A stretch of 64,000 bases of DNA. It comes from Solanum dulcamara. Taxonomy: Eukaryota > Streptophyta > Magnoliopsida > Solanales > Solanaceae. Position numbers and translations under genes: made by a program. This document shows positions 36,392 through 48,232 of the stretch, one piece after another. The notes below the pieces were generated by a model. The model did no database searches. It was not told the DNA's origin and worked only from the letters and a program-made list of their open reading frames with translations. The stretch lies in contig NC_077242.1 of the NCBI RefSeq assembly GCF_947179165.1, forward strand, positions 3,658,001-3,722,000, read 5' to 3'. How positions within the stretch are numbered: position 1 is the first letter of the stretch; each line of letters starts with the position of its first letter.

Positions 36392-38270
36392 TGTTATGAT
36401 ATAAGAAGAAAAAGTAAGAAGGTTAGAATGGAAAATAAGTAGTTAGTTAGAAGTAGAGGTATTTTAGTCTTTTAACAAATAGCAATTAAAATTAATTAAC
36501 TAACAATCAGTTAGTTAATCAAGTTTGATTTTAGAACTAAACACTGCTACATATATAGATAGCAGTGATCAGTGTAAAGAAAACAACACACTATCAGCTC
36601 AAATGAAGTAATAGAGAGAAGTGTTCTGATTTCTTCTTCTTCTATTCTTTTTCTCCTCTTCTCCAGAAATACTAATTTTACAAGTTTGTTCATGGTATCA
36701 GAGCCATCATCACAGTGATTACTGTGAGAAGTGATTCTTCGTTTGAGTCAAAAAATCTAGTCAGATTCATAAATTCATCTAATTTTTGAGATCGATTTAC
36801 AGATCCAAGCTCGTTTGAAGCTAAGATCTGCACTCATAGCTACTTTCGCAACAGAAATTCAAAAGAAGTTTGAAGAAATGGCAGGTGAAGCAACCCTAGA
36901 TCCACCTCAGAATATAAATCAGAGTCACAACAATGCTCAACGATTTGGTACACTGTTTACTTCGAGTAGCAATTCCATACAAGGGCAAGGTATTGACTAC
37001 AATCATCCTCTTTTTCTTAGCCCTATGGATGTAAGTGGAATCAACATTATTTCGTTTTAGTTGCATGGTGTGGATAACTACACCTTATGGAATCGATCAA
37101 TCAAGCTAGCTCTATTAGGAAGGAATAAGTTAGGGTTAGTTGATGGTACATATATAAAGAAGATGTATAGTGAAGAACTGTGGGGTCAATGAGAAAGAGT
37201 GAAGGCTATTGTTTTGTCATGGTTAATGAATTCAGTTTCAAAGAGTTTGCTTAGTGGAATTGCATTTGCTTTAAGTGCAATGAATGTGTGGACTGATCTG
37301 CAAGAGAGATTTGATAGAGTAGATGGATCAAGGACTTATCGTTTACACAAAGAAATTGTCACTCTGCAACAGGGGAATGCTTCTGTTTCTGTATACTACA
37401 CAAAGCTAAAAGCCCTGTGGGATGAGTTTGAAGTGTTAGTGCCCTCACGTTGCTGTAACTGTGAGAAACCCAGAGAATTTGTAGCTCACATGAATAGACA
37501 AAAGTTATATCAATTTTTAATGGGGCTAAATGATTCGTATCACCAAGCTAGGAGTCAGATTCTCATGATAGATACACTACCAACTATCAATCAAGCATAT
37601 ATTATGATAGTAGGAGATAAGAGTCAAAAATCTGTTGTTACAGGCATCAGTAATTTGGGACTAGATTCTTCCATCTTAGAGTCAGCTGTTATGTATTCTA
37701 AAGGTGGCAGTGGTTCAGGTGTTAGTCAGAGGTTCAAGAAAAATATACTCTTAATCTGTGACTTCTGTAAGAGTAGAGGTCATACCAAAGAATTCTGTTA
37801 TAAGGTTGTTGGTTATCCACCAGACTTTAAGTCCAAGAGAAAGATACAAAGTGCAAACACTGCGTATGTTGATACTGCTGGCTTATCTAGTCAACCTCAA
37901 CAATTAGTTCAGGCTCATTTTTCTTATGGTTTGAACACCAATGTAAATGATGAATCAGTATGGGGAAGGAACATCATAGCACAACACAACACAGATCCAA
38001 TCCCAGTTGAAGATTCCACATCTAATAATACTATAAGTCAAGCTGAAAAAGATGTCAAACAATTACTTCGGGGTTGTACATTCACAAAAGATTAGTATGA
38101 CCACATCCTTAAAATGATGAGTCAACAATCCAGATCAAGAGTTACTACATCTGATTGCAATAAGGCAAATATTGCAGGTAAAGGGTTGTTTGTCACTGAA
38201 AATAGTGATGCATGGATTGTAGATACATCTGCAACAATCTATAGGGTTTCTAATTTGGATATGTTACAAT
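36392..38270 (+). mobile_element. Truncated Ty1/Copia retrotransposon (5' LTR, primer site, gag)
   Basis: The 5' LTR is 36392-36692 (TGTTATGATA...GTTCA, about 301 bp). It is followed by the tRNA-Met primer site TGGTATCAGAGCC at 36693-36705, untranslated leader, gag, and the start of a protease domain (DAWIVDTSAT near 38205). The element stops at about 38270 inside the protease region; integrase, reverse transcriptase, RNase H and the 3' LTR are absent. Confidence 0.88.
36815..38268 (+). pseudogene. Copia gag and start of protease, disrupted
   Basis: One reading frame interrupted by three in-frame stops: TAG 37058-37060, TGA 37190-37192 and TAG 38093-38095. Between the stops it reads as a typical plant Copia gag (YTLWNRSIKLALLGRNKLG, AIVLSWLMNSVSKSLLSGIA, LYQFLMGLNDSYHQARSQIL). 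It carries a CCHC zinc knuckle, CDFCKSRGHTKEFC, near 37758-37800, then the protease motif IVDTSAT where an active element would have DTGAT. The stops and the altered motif mark it as inactive. Confidence 0.88.
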
Positions 38271-38664
38271 AAGGGCATTTTTGAATCAAAATATTGACGG
38301 CAAGGACATTTTTGAACCAAACTATAAACGGAGAGCATTTTTATTCATTTCAATAGTTTAAGGACATTTTTGACCCTTTCCCCCTTTTTTTTAATTTGAA
38401 GTACTTCGAATCCCATGTAGAACATGTACTAATCATACCTGCAGACATAAAGGCTTAAATAATGAAATAAAAACAAACGATAGTTATGGTGAACCATCAT
38501 TGATCACGTCTCAAGTGGTGATAGTGACGGATAGTGGTGGTAGAAATAGCGGCGATGGTGATAGTGAATATAATTTTATATAATGATGGAGATGATAGAT
38601 GTGTTCGTAGTAGCAATTGATAATAGTGGTTGATAGCTATGATGATTGTCAGCGGTATACAATT
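38271..38664 (+). repeat. Direct repeat, right copy (empty insertion site version)
   Basis: It matches 35997-36391 and then continues without interruption into aattgtgatgacaaagatg at the point where the left copy meets the Copia LTR. The left junction shares acaataagggc with the end of the Copia fragment. Confidence 0.85.
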
Positions 38665-39022
38665 GTGATGACAAAGATGATTGACGACGATAATGGTGGT
38701 GATGGTTTTGATGACAATGGTGATTAGTAGTAACAATTGGTTATGGACAGAATAATGGTGAAAATATATACAGATCTCAACTATCTCATTGTATACGGAC
38801 ATTTGCTTTATGAGGGACTTGTCATTGTCCATTTAAATATTCTAATCGAATTATAGCCTGGCAAAATGCATATGGAAATGGCCTAAGTAAAATAATTTAA
38901 TTAATTAATGATTTTTACTAGGTAATATATATGGAGTCGTCCTTTATGTGTATAGAATTATCGGAAATAATTCCTGAAAAAAACAGTTTCCTCATTTATC
39001 CGCCCTTGTATCATCAGATAAT
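38665..39022. other. Spacer, no gene seen
   Basis: Simple-sequence-like GAT/GGT-rich stretch (gatgattgacgacgataatg and following) to about 38750, then AT-rich sequence. The histidine-rich minus-strand frame here is a composition artefact. Confidence 0.55.
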
Positions 39023-39991
39023 TAGGACTGTTCACAGTTTTGGTTAAAACCAAAACCAAATCGAATAAAAAAACCGACATTTGATTTAGTTTGGTTTGGT
39101 TTTAAATTTGAATAACCGATAATATTTGGTTTGGTTATGGTTATAGGAAAAAATAACCGAATAAATAATCGAACCAAACCGATAATTATATACATAAAAT
39201 TTATAATTATTTATATGAATAACATTAGTTTTTCATAAATAATTAAAGATAGTTTATATCTTTTAATTATTAATTTAATATTAATCTACTTATTTTTAAG
39301 GCCCAACAATCCAAGCCCAACTCTCAAACCCAATTATAAATTCTAATAAACACTAAACAGCAGTCCAAGTCCAACAATCCAAGCCCATTAGCCCAATTCT
39401 CAAGCCCAATTCTAAATCCTCAATTCTAAATCCTAAATTCCTAATAAGCACTAAGCACTTGAGCAGCAGGCAGCAACATAAGGTAAAAGTTAAAATTTTA
39501 AAACCCTAGTATCTGTTTTCCTTTTACATTTTTGTTCCTCTCACGTTGGTTTCTCGCAAAGTCACAGACTCACAGTCATAGACTAACAGTGAAGGCTCAA
39601 GAGCAACCTCAACTCCTCAACCCCAAGTACAAGATTGTCAAATTTTGAGAAGGTTTGTAAGAAGTTTTTCAAATTTTAAATTAATTTTAAGTTGTTTTCT
39701 TTTTTGTTTCAAATGTTTAAGTTGTTTCCTTTTCTGTTTCGAACCTCTGTGGGCCGTGAGGAAAAAAGAGCTTCGTAAGAATTTGAAGAATGTAGAGAGA
39801 GAATATTTGAATTGTCTCGGCTAGTTATAAACCGAATAACCGAACCAAATCGAACCAAACCGACAATAACCAAACCCGTGGTTATTATTTTACTTGGTTT
39901 GGTTATGGTTTTAGACATTTAATAACCGATTAAATTGATTTGGTTATGATTTTAATCAATAACCGACTCAAACTGAACCATGAACACCCTA
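39023..39991. mobile_element. Non-autonomous hAT-like element, about 970 bp
   Basis: The ends are TAGGACTGTTCAcagttttg and tgaacCATGAACACCCTA, with long subterminal inverted stretches rich in aaccgaa/ttcggtt-like repeats. The flanks cagataat and catataat match at 7 of 8 bases, fitting a hAT target duplication. The interior (39300-39720) has CAAGCCCAA-type repeats and a 5'-UTR-like, CT-rich segment of unknown origin. Confidence 0.72.
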
Positions 39992-40550
39992 CATATAATC
40001 AGACATGGGAAATATATATTAAATTTATCAAGTTCTCTTTAATCATTATATTATATACATAACCCTTGATAGTAAAAACATTTTCCCCTGTAATATAGTC
40101 ATTATGCATTGAGGCAGTGTGTGTATATATATATATATATAGCTGTTGGTTGGGTGAAATGGAAACGAGTATTAACAAAGAACAATAAAATTTTCACATA
40201 TATTAGTTCTTTTCTGAAAAAATATAATCTAAAATTAATTTTTCCGCAATGTACAAAAGAAATTTGTACAATTAGATCACTGATTATGTAATTATAATAT
40301 TATGTAACGTTAAATAGTAATCTGATAATTAAAATTGATAAAGCACGATCTGTTAAAAATCACTAATAATAATCTAAAATTCTTTTTACATAATCGATAT
40401 ATATAACTTAAAACTAAAAAGGAAAAGATTAACAGATTTTCATCCTAATGAATTTAATTAAGCTTCATACATAATGAGTGAAATGTCTAATTTAGGCATC
40501 AACATTCTTTCTTTCTCACGTCGATTTAAATTTATATCTAAACAAAAACT
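39992..40550. other. Spacer, no gene seen
   Basis: AT-rich, with a (TA)n run at about 40122-40141. This is the 3' flank of acidic paralogue C. Confidence 0.5.
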
Positions 40551-41051
40551 TTATACATTTTGTTCTTGCCACAAAGAATGATAATCGTTTTCCTCGAAGG
40601 AAATGGTATCAGAGTAATTAGAGATCCCACCAATAACCTCATAATCTTGACCATAGTTGTTGTCCATGCACCACAAGTTCATGTCATCGCTAGGGTACGA
40701 AGAGATCATCTCCATCTCCATCCAACTAAAATCAAGATCATTTGATTCAACAAAATCTTGCTTATCTTGGAAAGAATCATGACCATGGACCCTTGCTACC
40801 AATTCAGATACTACATTATTGAAAGTAGGACGAGATTGACCTTGATCAATTTTAGCTTCAAGAGATTTAATTACGCCTGTTAATCTCTCATCATTATCAC
40901 GATCATCATCACTATCATCTAATTGATCATCTTGCATGTCATCAAGTAAAGACATAACAATGTCACCGTTGATTTGTGACACGTCGAAGATGTTCAAGTC
41001 ATCACAACCGTCGATCCATGTCCAGTTCTCAACAGCTAACAAATTAGCCAT
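40551..41051 (-). CDS. Small acidic protein of an unrecognised family, paralogue C
   Basis: Single exon, 166 residues, ATG at 41051 (MANLLAVENWTWIDGCDDLN), stop TAA at 40551. Shared blocks are GDIVMSLLDDMQDDQLDDSD (about 29), RLTGVIKSLEAKID (about 55), LDFSWMEMEMISSYPSDDMN (about 105) and the C-terminal SFEENDYHSLWQEQ. It has the fullest set of conserved blocks and no stop or frameshift, so it is the best candidate for the family's intact form. The protein is acidic and lacks a signal peptide or membrane span. I do not know a characterised homologue. The three paralogues lie on one strand over 10.8 kb and probably arose by tandem duplication followed by transposon insertion between them. Confidence 0.82.
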   Translation of the reverse strand: MANLLAVENWTWIDGCDDLNIFDVSQINGDIVMSLLDDMQDDQLDDSDDDRDNDERLTGVIKSLEAKIDQGQSRPTFNNVVSELVARVHGHDSFQDKQDFVESNDLDFSWMEMEMISSYPSDDMNLWCMDNNYGQDYEVIGGISNYSDTISFEENDYHSLWQEQNV

Positions 41052-41390
41052 ACCTTAATATCAAAATTAAATAAAATTCGAACACTAATTAATAATAGTA
41101 ATATTTGAGAAGGAGAAAATTCAGTCGATAATCTGAAATTCTGACCAAAACTCACAATGGCTCCTCCCATGAAAAGCTGCCATGTAAATAGGCAAAGAAA
41201 AAAAATTTAATAATTATTAAAATATAAATGAATAAAAAGCTAAAAATGTCATCAAATCCCATAAATTAGGTCCAAAGAAATTAAAGTTACTCAAGTGGCA
41301 TATCCCCACGTGGTCTTCTTCCTACTCGACTCACTAATCAAACAATTAGGCGGTCCTAATTAACTAGTCAAGAAAATGATGGAATAATTA
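41052..41390. other. Upstream region of acidic paralogue C
   Basis: It contains a plausible 5' UTR (gaattttctccttctcaa on the minus strand). No further feature was recognised. Confidence 0.4.
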
Positions 41391-41815
41391 GGCCGAATAC
41401 ATTGATTGATCCTTAAAGTTGTCATTAAATTTTAGTATTTAAACATTGGAAATATGACTTGTACTTATTGAACACCTCAATAATTTCAGAAAATGCATGT
41501 CTTTTTAAGCATCAATTATATTGATAAGTAGTTAACCACTTAAAATATGTCATATTCTTTAATTTAATTAGACACATTGGCCTCATGATAAGTCCTAAAA
41601 CGTCAAGTTTGTTTCAATTGACGTTGATATGATAATGAAATTAAAGGAGGTAACGTATTTATGTGACTACGTATGTAATGAGCGTCTGAAAATATACTTA
41701 ATTTTTTTTGAAATTTGACGCAAAACGTCGAATAAAAACATTTTATCATATAATATTCTGATGCTCAATTAAAATATATCATAAATGGGTGATGAATAGA
41801 AAAATCTAAGTAAAG
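41391..41815. mobile_element. MITE-like repeat related to 17061-17485
   Basis: It starts ttaggccgaatacattgat and shares interior phrases with the earlier copy (gatgcttgaga / aagcatcaattata; ctcaattaaaatatatcata). The right end is unclear. Confidence 0.5.
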
Positions 41816-42377
41816 AGGGACATACATGAGAAGCATATATCTCGGAGATTATGCATGACCGAATAAGAATAAAACTATATATTATACTTATAGCAATAAA
41901 GAATTAAACTAATTAACTTTAATTAGTGATTGAACGATAAAGAACTTGGACCATATTTTAATAGATTAAATTCCAAATTAGTGGAGTAGGAAGTTTCTTG
42001 CCTGATAATTTTAATTAGAAATATGATTATCGCCTAACTTATTTAGTACTGAAACATATGTATATTCTTTTTCTATGGAAGTTTATAAAATATTTGGATT
42101 AGTTTATCCATTTCTTTTAAAGGTTGACTTAAATGTTCAGATTCCTTACACATATACAAAGAAAATAAGTTGTATCACTATGAATGGAAGATGAATATAG
42201 GAGATGTCACATTCACAATCAATCATATCAATTGAGAGATTTTTTGGTATCAAAATAGGGCATAATACATGAATATATTTTTTAACGTTCATATATGATG
42301 TATGTGTCTACTTGTTCAATTCTATACAAGTTTAAATTTTTATTTGTGCACATCCAAAGTTGAAGGAAAAATAGATG
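41816..42377. other. Spacer, no gene seen
   Basis: AT-rich and non-coding, ending in agatg, the left target duplication of the solo LTR. Confidence 0.5.
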
Positions 42378-44638
42378 TGTAACACCTCAAAAATTTCTAC
42401 GTCAAGACTCGAACCATTCTTCGTATGCGTATAGGCTTGAACTCGAAGAATTCAAATTGTATATATGAGTTAGGATCAATTCCTAAGTATTTGAAGTGTA
42501 TTAGATGTGTTTTAGGGTCATAAGGGATCCTTAACACCAAGCCGAGTCCAAAGAATTTCTATTGGCTAAGTTTTTTGATGAGTCCGTATAAGGGTCAACT
42601 TCAAACAATCATATCTCCTAAAATATAACAAATTGGGTGGCCCACCAATCAAATTAAATTTCTTTGAGTCTTCTTTCCAATGCCACCAAGTTTGTCTCAT
42701 TTGGAGTTCGGAGTAAAAAGTTATGACCATTTTACTAGAGACGCTCTATCCTGGCAGAAGTCCGCGATGGATCCATGACGCGGAGAGGACACGGACTCCA
42801 CTGCCTAAGACGAACGACGACCCCTTTATTTTTTAAGGGTATTTTTGTCCTATAACCCTTTGGGGAGTTATTCTAATGCCCCTAAACTTGTAGAAAATAA
42901 TTTTCCTTATTAAAAACCCTCTCATTCACTTCTAAACATCAACGCTCAAGAATTTTCAATAAAGCATCAAGTTAGGGTTCTTTTTCAAGATTCTTCAACA
43001 AGGTAATTCCTTCATAGATTTCAATCTTTCCAAACCAAACTTCTTCATCTATTCATGAATCGCTAAGAGAAATCTTAAATTCTAACCATAGGGTTTTTAA
43101 GAAAACAAATCCAAAAATTTCAAGAAAGGGTCTCTTGATTGTTCTTCTTCAAGTTAAGATTTTTCATCAAGATTTATGGAGCTTTTAAGGTATGTAAGGC
43201 TAACCTAAAATATGGATTGAGTTCTTCCATATGCCCCATAGATGTGTTGGATAGAAATTGTGAAAGACTTGAACCCTCCATGAACGTTTTCTTGAATTTT
43301 CCTAAAACCCTAGAATACCTTTACATACTATTAATTGATTGATGATTTTCATGACTTGAATTCTTGAACAAATTACTTTTCACATGATATTTCATAAACT
43401 GTAGCCATATATATATATATTGATTGTAAATGATTATGTATATGTATTGATTGGAATGAAAAGCACGAATTGGGATAACTAGGAATGTGAATGACATAAA
43501 ATAGGAACATAACTTATTATTGTCATACAAGTATATCTAACTACTCTTGAAAGATGTGATTGAGACTAATTGGATAGTATGATTTGTTGAAAGATTTGAT
43601 TGTGATAAAATTGATAAATTGATAGGGGTCCACATGAGACTTGTCGATATGATTAGATTATACTGATTGGATAGAGTTTTATGAGCATTGAGTCTTAGGA
43701 GGAGTATCGAGCAACGAATTGGGTAAGAGTTAGTAATAACTCGAACCCAATAACTATGTTGCCAAACGTAGGAGAGGATTGGACCGTTAAAGTCGGATGT
43801 TTCCCAAATTACTTTCCTGACATGATAGAACTTGATTGATTGTGGATCCATGATTGTTGATTCGTTCCTACCCTGGCAAGGCATGAACGGACGTAGCAAC
43901 AACGTCGGCTTGTTGTACTATCACTGGCTCATAAGTGATAGTTGTCGGATAAGAGAAACTCCTATATAAGTCTTGATAGTACTCTGAGTCGGATTGGAAT
44001 AAATTGGATTGGATTGTGTATGATTGGTCTTGTCTAAATCATATTCTTGTTTAAACTTAAGACATCTTAATTTAGTTGTTCCATCTTTTGAGTTGAGATT
44101 CTGAGTTGATTTGATCCTATCCTGATGCATATTTCATCCTGCCATTTTACATACTCGTACATTCCACGTACTGATGCCATTTGGCCTGCATCGTTTCATG
44201 ATGCAGAGACAGGTATTAGAGATCATCAACAGACGCACCGTTGAAGATCTATTCACTTCCAGCTAGTTGGTGAGTCCTCCCTATTTCAGGAGGATACCGC
44301 AGTTATCTTTTTAACTTTGAATTTGTTTTCCTTTATTTTGATTTGTGGTATCCATGAACTTGTCATTGACACCTCTTGGATTGTTGATAGAGGCTTCATA
44401 GACTAGAGTGTGGATGATGTTGATTTGTTTGTTTTGACTAGTTTCATTCTTACTAATTGTTAAATTGGTTATGTGGTTGGCCTTTGGCCTTATTTATGAA
44501 TAGAATCCTTGTGAGTTGAGTCTTTCGCTGATAGAATGTGACTGAATGAGAGTGTGATTGGACCAAGTGGTTCGCTTGAAGTCCAGCAATGGTTTTTAAG
44601 TGCCGGCCACGTCTAGGATACCCTCTCGAGGCGTGACA
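42378..44638. mobile_element. Solo LTR of a Gypsy-type retrotransposon
   Basis: It is 2,261 bp long, beginning TGTAACACCTCAAAAATTTC and ending GAGGCGTGACA. It is bordered on both sides by the 5-bp direct repeat AGATG (42373-42377 and 44639-44643). No internal domain, primer site or second LTR is present, so it is a product of recombination between two LTRs. Length and the TGTAACACC start fit Del/Tekay-like Gypsy LTRs in Solanaceae as I recall them. Short open frames inside are chance. Confidence 0.88.
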
Positions 44639-44643
44639 AGATG

Positions 44644-45339
44644 TCAGGTGAAGTCAAATTAAAAAACACATTTATATATTATGTCATCAAATATCATACA
44701 TATCAATAATTTGGTTAGTGATGCATTAATATATGTGAACATGGTTTTTTTTAGATAGGGTGTACTGTACTCAGAATAAATTAGATTCTTTAATTGTAAG
44801 ATACTAAAGCAATAACACACAAAGAATTGTTTCATCATGCATGGTCTTTAGTTTTGCAGAAGATAGTGGACTCTAATCTTCTTTCTTACCTGTAAAATTT
44901 CGACCACCCAACAGAATATTTGGTGCACATGTTTCCACCACATATATAATTCTTTGGTTGTATGCTCTACATCTGTACTTCTAGTTTTGATGAATAGAAT
45001 CATTCGATTAATGTATTAGTGGAAAGTAATTGTCTATCATGAATCTCGTAAAATTAGTAAGATATGTATAAGTTGACTGTTAAATTCTGCTATCATTAAA
45101 AAAACAAAAACTTAGGAATATCAGACTACTAGTTGTTGATGAGCGGTGACATGAACCAATAAAAAGTACCCCATATCATGTGATCCCCTCTATCCACCAA
45201 ATGCTAATTTATTAGGCTAAAATAGATTTAGAGAAAAGATATTAATTAGAGGATACATTTAATTTTTATGGAAACCTTAGTTAAATCTCATTAGTTTAGA
45301 AGTTAATTACTTAGATACACTCTACTTTGTAATATTACG
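44644..45339. other. Spacer, no gene seen
   Basis: AT-rich and non-coding. Confidence 0.5.
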
Positions 45340-45690
45340 AATCTTGTTAGATTTTGGTTCGTCCAGATACGTTCAGATATGTCTAGATACATTTATCTCG
45401 AAATACATAGGGTCAAAATTAAGTGTGATTTGTTCTAGATATACTGTATCCAAGTGGATTTACATGTATCTCGAAGTCATAACAAATCTAGCTCGCATCT
45501 GTCCCATCTCGCTCTCCACTCTCCTATGTATCTGGTAAGTGAATCATACCATATACATTCAATTACATATATCTTGTGTGATTTACATGTATCTGGATTA
45601 CATAACACATATCGTTCGCCTCTCTCCCTATTTTAGTATATCTGATAGCAAAAATACATATATCTAAGCGTATCTTCCTCTTAATTAGTC
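45340..45690. repeat. Interspersed repeat with tacatgtatctgg-type motif
   Basis: Repeated short motifs around gatttacatgtatct (45459, 45581) and tctagatacatttatctcg. They are similar to a phrase near 32093. The family is not identified. Confidence 0.45.
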
Positions 45691-45935
45691 GTAAGATATA
45701 TTATATTTTGAAAGTATAGATAATAATTAGTATATATGGTAGTGGAGTATGTTTAATTATGTAGTTTTTTCATTTTTTATTGGTTATGTAAAAGTTTTCA
45801 ACAAATGAATGTATAGAGTTTTGGAAGAATGCATAACTAATTACTTTTAGTTTTTTTTATTAATTAAGAAAAAGATAAAGAAGAATATAATAGAAGAACT
45901 ACTTTTTTAAAAAATACATGTATTTATGTGACGAT

Positions 45936-46375
45936 CCAAAATGGGTCATGAGTGGCACCCACACTTAATCTCCTAGGTGGGAGAATCAACGATACAAACC
46001 CCAACTTATAAAATATGACAATAACGCGGAAGCTTAATTTATGAGAGTAAGAAGTAATTAAACCACTAAAGTCTATTAGATACGTTTTTCCAAAACCTAA
46101 AAGTCATCACTTCAAGGACATCTAATTCTAAAATACTACGTCGGAAAATATTAAACACCAGAATAAATAAATAACTTAATGTGTTCGAAAACTAAGGACA
46201 TCATGTCATGCCTGAGAGAATCCAACACGAGCTAGAAGGAATAGTTCACCTTGAAACCTGATGTGCTGGACACTGGCTAAAGCTGAGGTCGAGTCGAAGT
46301 CGATGGAACACTCCCTGCACTCCACAAAATAAAACAAAAAAAAATACAAGTAGAGGTCAGTACGGGACAGCATGT
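45936..46375. repeat. LTR-like fragment
   Basis: It starts gtgacgatccaaaatgggtc with gagtggcacccacacttaat and gtgggagaatcaacgataca. This wording is common in Gypsy-type terminal repeats of Solanaceae. The ends and partner are missing. Confidence 0.45.
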
Positions 46376-46570
46376 GTGTTAGGAGGCTTAATTTTTTTCA
46401 TACACCTCTCACCATATATTTTAAAATTCCTTAATTTTAAATATTATGAAGATAACTTAATAAATAATTTTAAAAAAATAGTTAATGATAATTTTGTCCA
46501 AAGGAGAGTTTTTAATGAAGGACAAAAAGTTATTATTAAGGACCTTTGTGCTTTTAATATAGTATAGATG
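46376..46570. repeat. Short repeat ending gcttttaatatagtatagat, copy 1
   Basis: The block from about 46490 (gtccaaaggagagtttttaa) to gcttttaatatagtatagat recurs at 48130-48232. It is probably the right end of a small mobile element. Confidence 0.5.
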
Positions 46571-47169
46571 GATACAAATACATATTGATATGTTGATGAC
46601 AGGAAACATTCAAACTCTTATACTATAGTTTTTTTAACCATAAAAAAGGACTTCTTTTAAAAGGATTTTTTATAAAAATATATAATTTAATAAAAATAAT
46701 GACATCTAAATAGTCTATACTTTCGCCATAAAGAAAAGTGAAAGTGCTCGAAAATTTGAGCTTAAATACAAAACATCACGAGAGCTCACCTCCTTTTGAG
46801 TTTTCCCTTTTAAAAATTTTGATGCTCTAATTTGATAAGAAATCTAAAAAAAAATATCAAAGATTAAATTTATAAATGCACCCACTCAGATGCTAAAGAA
46901 TCCATTTAAATAAATACTTAAACAGTAAAAATGAGATGCAGTGAATAGAATAATGCCAATTTCCTTTTTTTTTTTTAAAATAAATCAAAAGAATAAAGAT
47001 GTCATTAAAGTCAAAGTTCAATTATGCACTGTAAGCTATAATCACGAACGTGAAATATTTATTTAGATGTTATTAACAAACAAGAAAAGATGAAGATGAA
47101 TTTGATTTTTGATTTGACCTTCTTAATAAAGCACTCAAATTGTATTTTGACAGATTCTTAAAAGAAAAA
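46571..47169. other. Spacer, no gene seen
   Basis: AT-rich and non-coding. Confidence 0.5.
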
Positions 47170-47465
47170 CCAAAGCTAAGGATTTTATTTATTGCCTCGT
47201 ATCACTTTATGCTCTGTCAACCTTACCAGCTCCATGTGCTTCAATTGTCACCACGTTATTAACCTGAACTTGATTTGGAAGCTGCTTGCATATACTTTTT
47301 GAGAGGAGGCTGACCCAATTTACTTATCTTTTTTTCGTTTTTCTATCGTTGAGAGAGGCAATGGCGAGCAGAAAGTTGTTGTAGAATCTTTGTTTTTAGT
47401 GTATGTATTTTGTATGTATGTATCTCTGTAATCAATAAAACTACATAAAAAAAAAGAAAATTAAT
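47170..47465 (+). other. Possible transcript 3' end or retrocopy fragment
   Basis: A less AT-rich stretch ends in ctctgtaatcaataaaacta followed by cataaaaaaaaagaaaatta, which looks like a polyadenylation signal and A tail. A short frame begins at gcaatggcgagcagaaagtt but stops at once. No parent gene was recognised. Confidence 0.3.
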
Positions 47466-47799
47466 AAAACATAACAGTTGACGTTAGAATAAAGACTATA
47501 AATAAATATTATATCTCAAATATGTTATTGTCTATTTTAACATAAATTTAAGCTTGGATTATCCTAAAATTAAAGTTAAGTGCTAATTCTGATTGCTAAA
47601 AATATTGGAATCAAAATAATAAGCATGTCACCCTGATTATTCTATAGGGTGGCAATTGCAAGCTAACAAATATGAAAATTGACGGCGATAAATTAGATGA
47701 CAAAGAAAATTATAATAACAGAAACATAATATTTAATATGGTCTGACCAAGTGACCTTTATATTAAAAAAATTAATAAGCAAAATATTTTTAACACTAT

Positions 47800-48232
47800 A
47801 CTGTGGATGTCATTCTATTATATATATATAAAAAATCCAAGAAAATCTTTTTCTACCAAGAAAATTAATTTTAATTATGATGAAAAATTTAAAAATCAAC
47901 TCTAACATAAAGACTCCTAAAACTTGAAAACAATTAATTGACCTAAGACTAAACTCGGAAACCATTAAAGGACCTACGTCTAAGTTTCATTCGTAACAAA
48001 AAAAACTCCTAAACTCATAGGAGTCTTTTTAATTAAGTAGTTGTAGACTAAGTCACAAAGGTAACAATTAAATGACTTTTATTAAATATTAAAAAATAAT
48101 TAATTTTTTTTATATAGAAAATAGAAAAAAACGATTTTGTCTAAAGAATGGTCTTTTAATGTTGGACAAAAAATTCAATCAATATTTTGAAGGGTCTTCA
48201 TGCTTTTAATATAGTATAGATAGATTCCCAGG
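47800..48232. repeat. Short repeat ending gcttttaatatagtatagat, copy 2
   Basis: Related to 46376-46570 at its right end. The left end may be near tatatatataaaaaatccaag (47820). Confidence 0.45.

Noticed and set aside
38497..38832. Ile/Thr/His-rich minus-strand ORF of 111 residues
   Set aside because: It arises from a GAT/GGT simple-sequence stretch and half of it lies in the duplicated Copia flank.
43537..44130. Minus-strand ORFs of 69-121 residues
   Set aside because: They lie inside the solo LTR, without known domains; open by chance.
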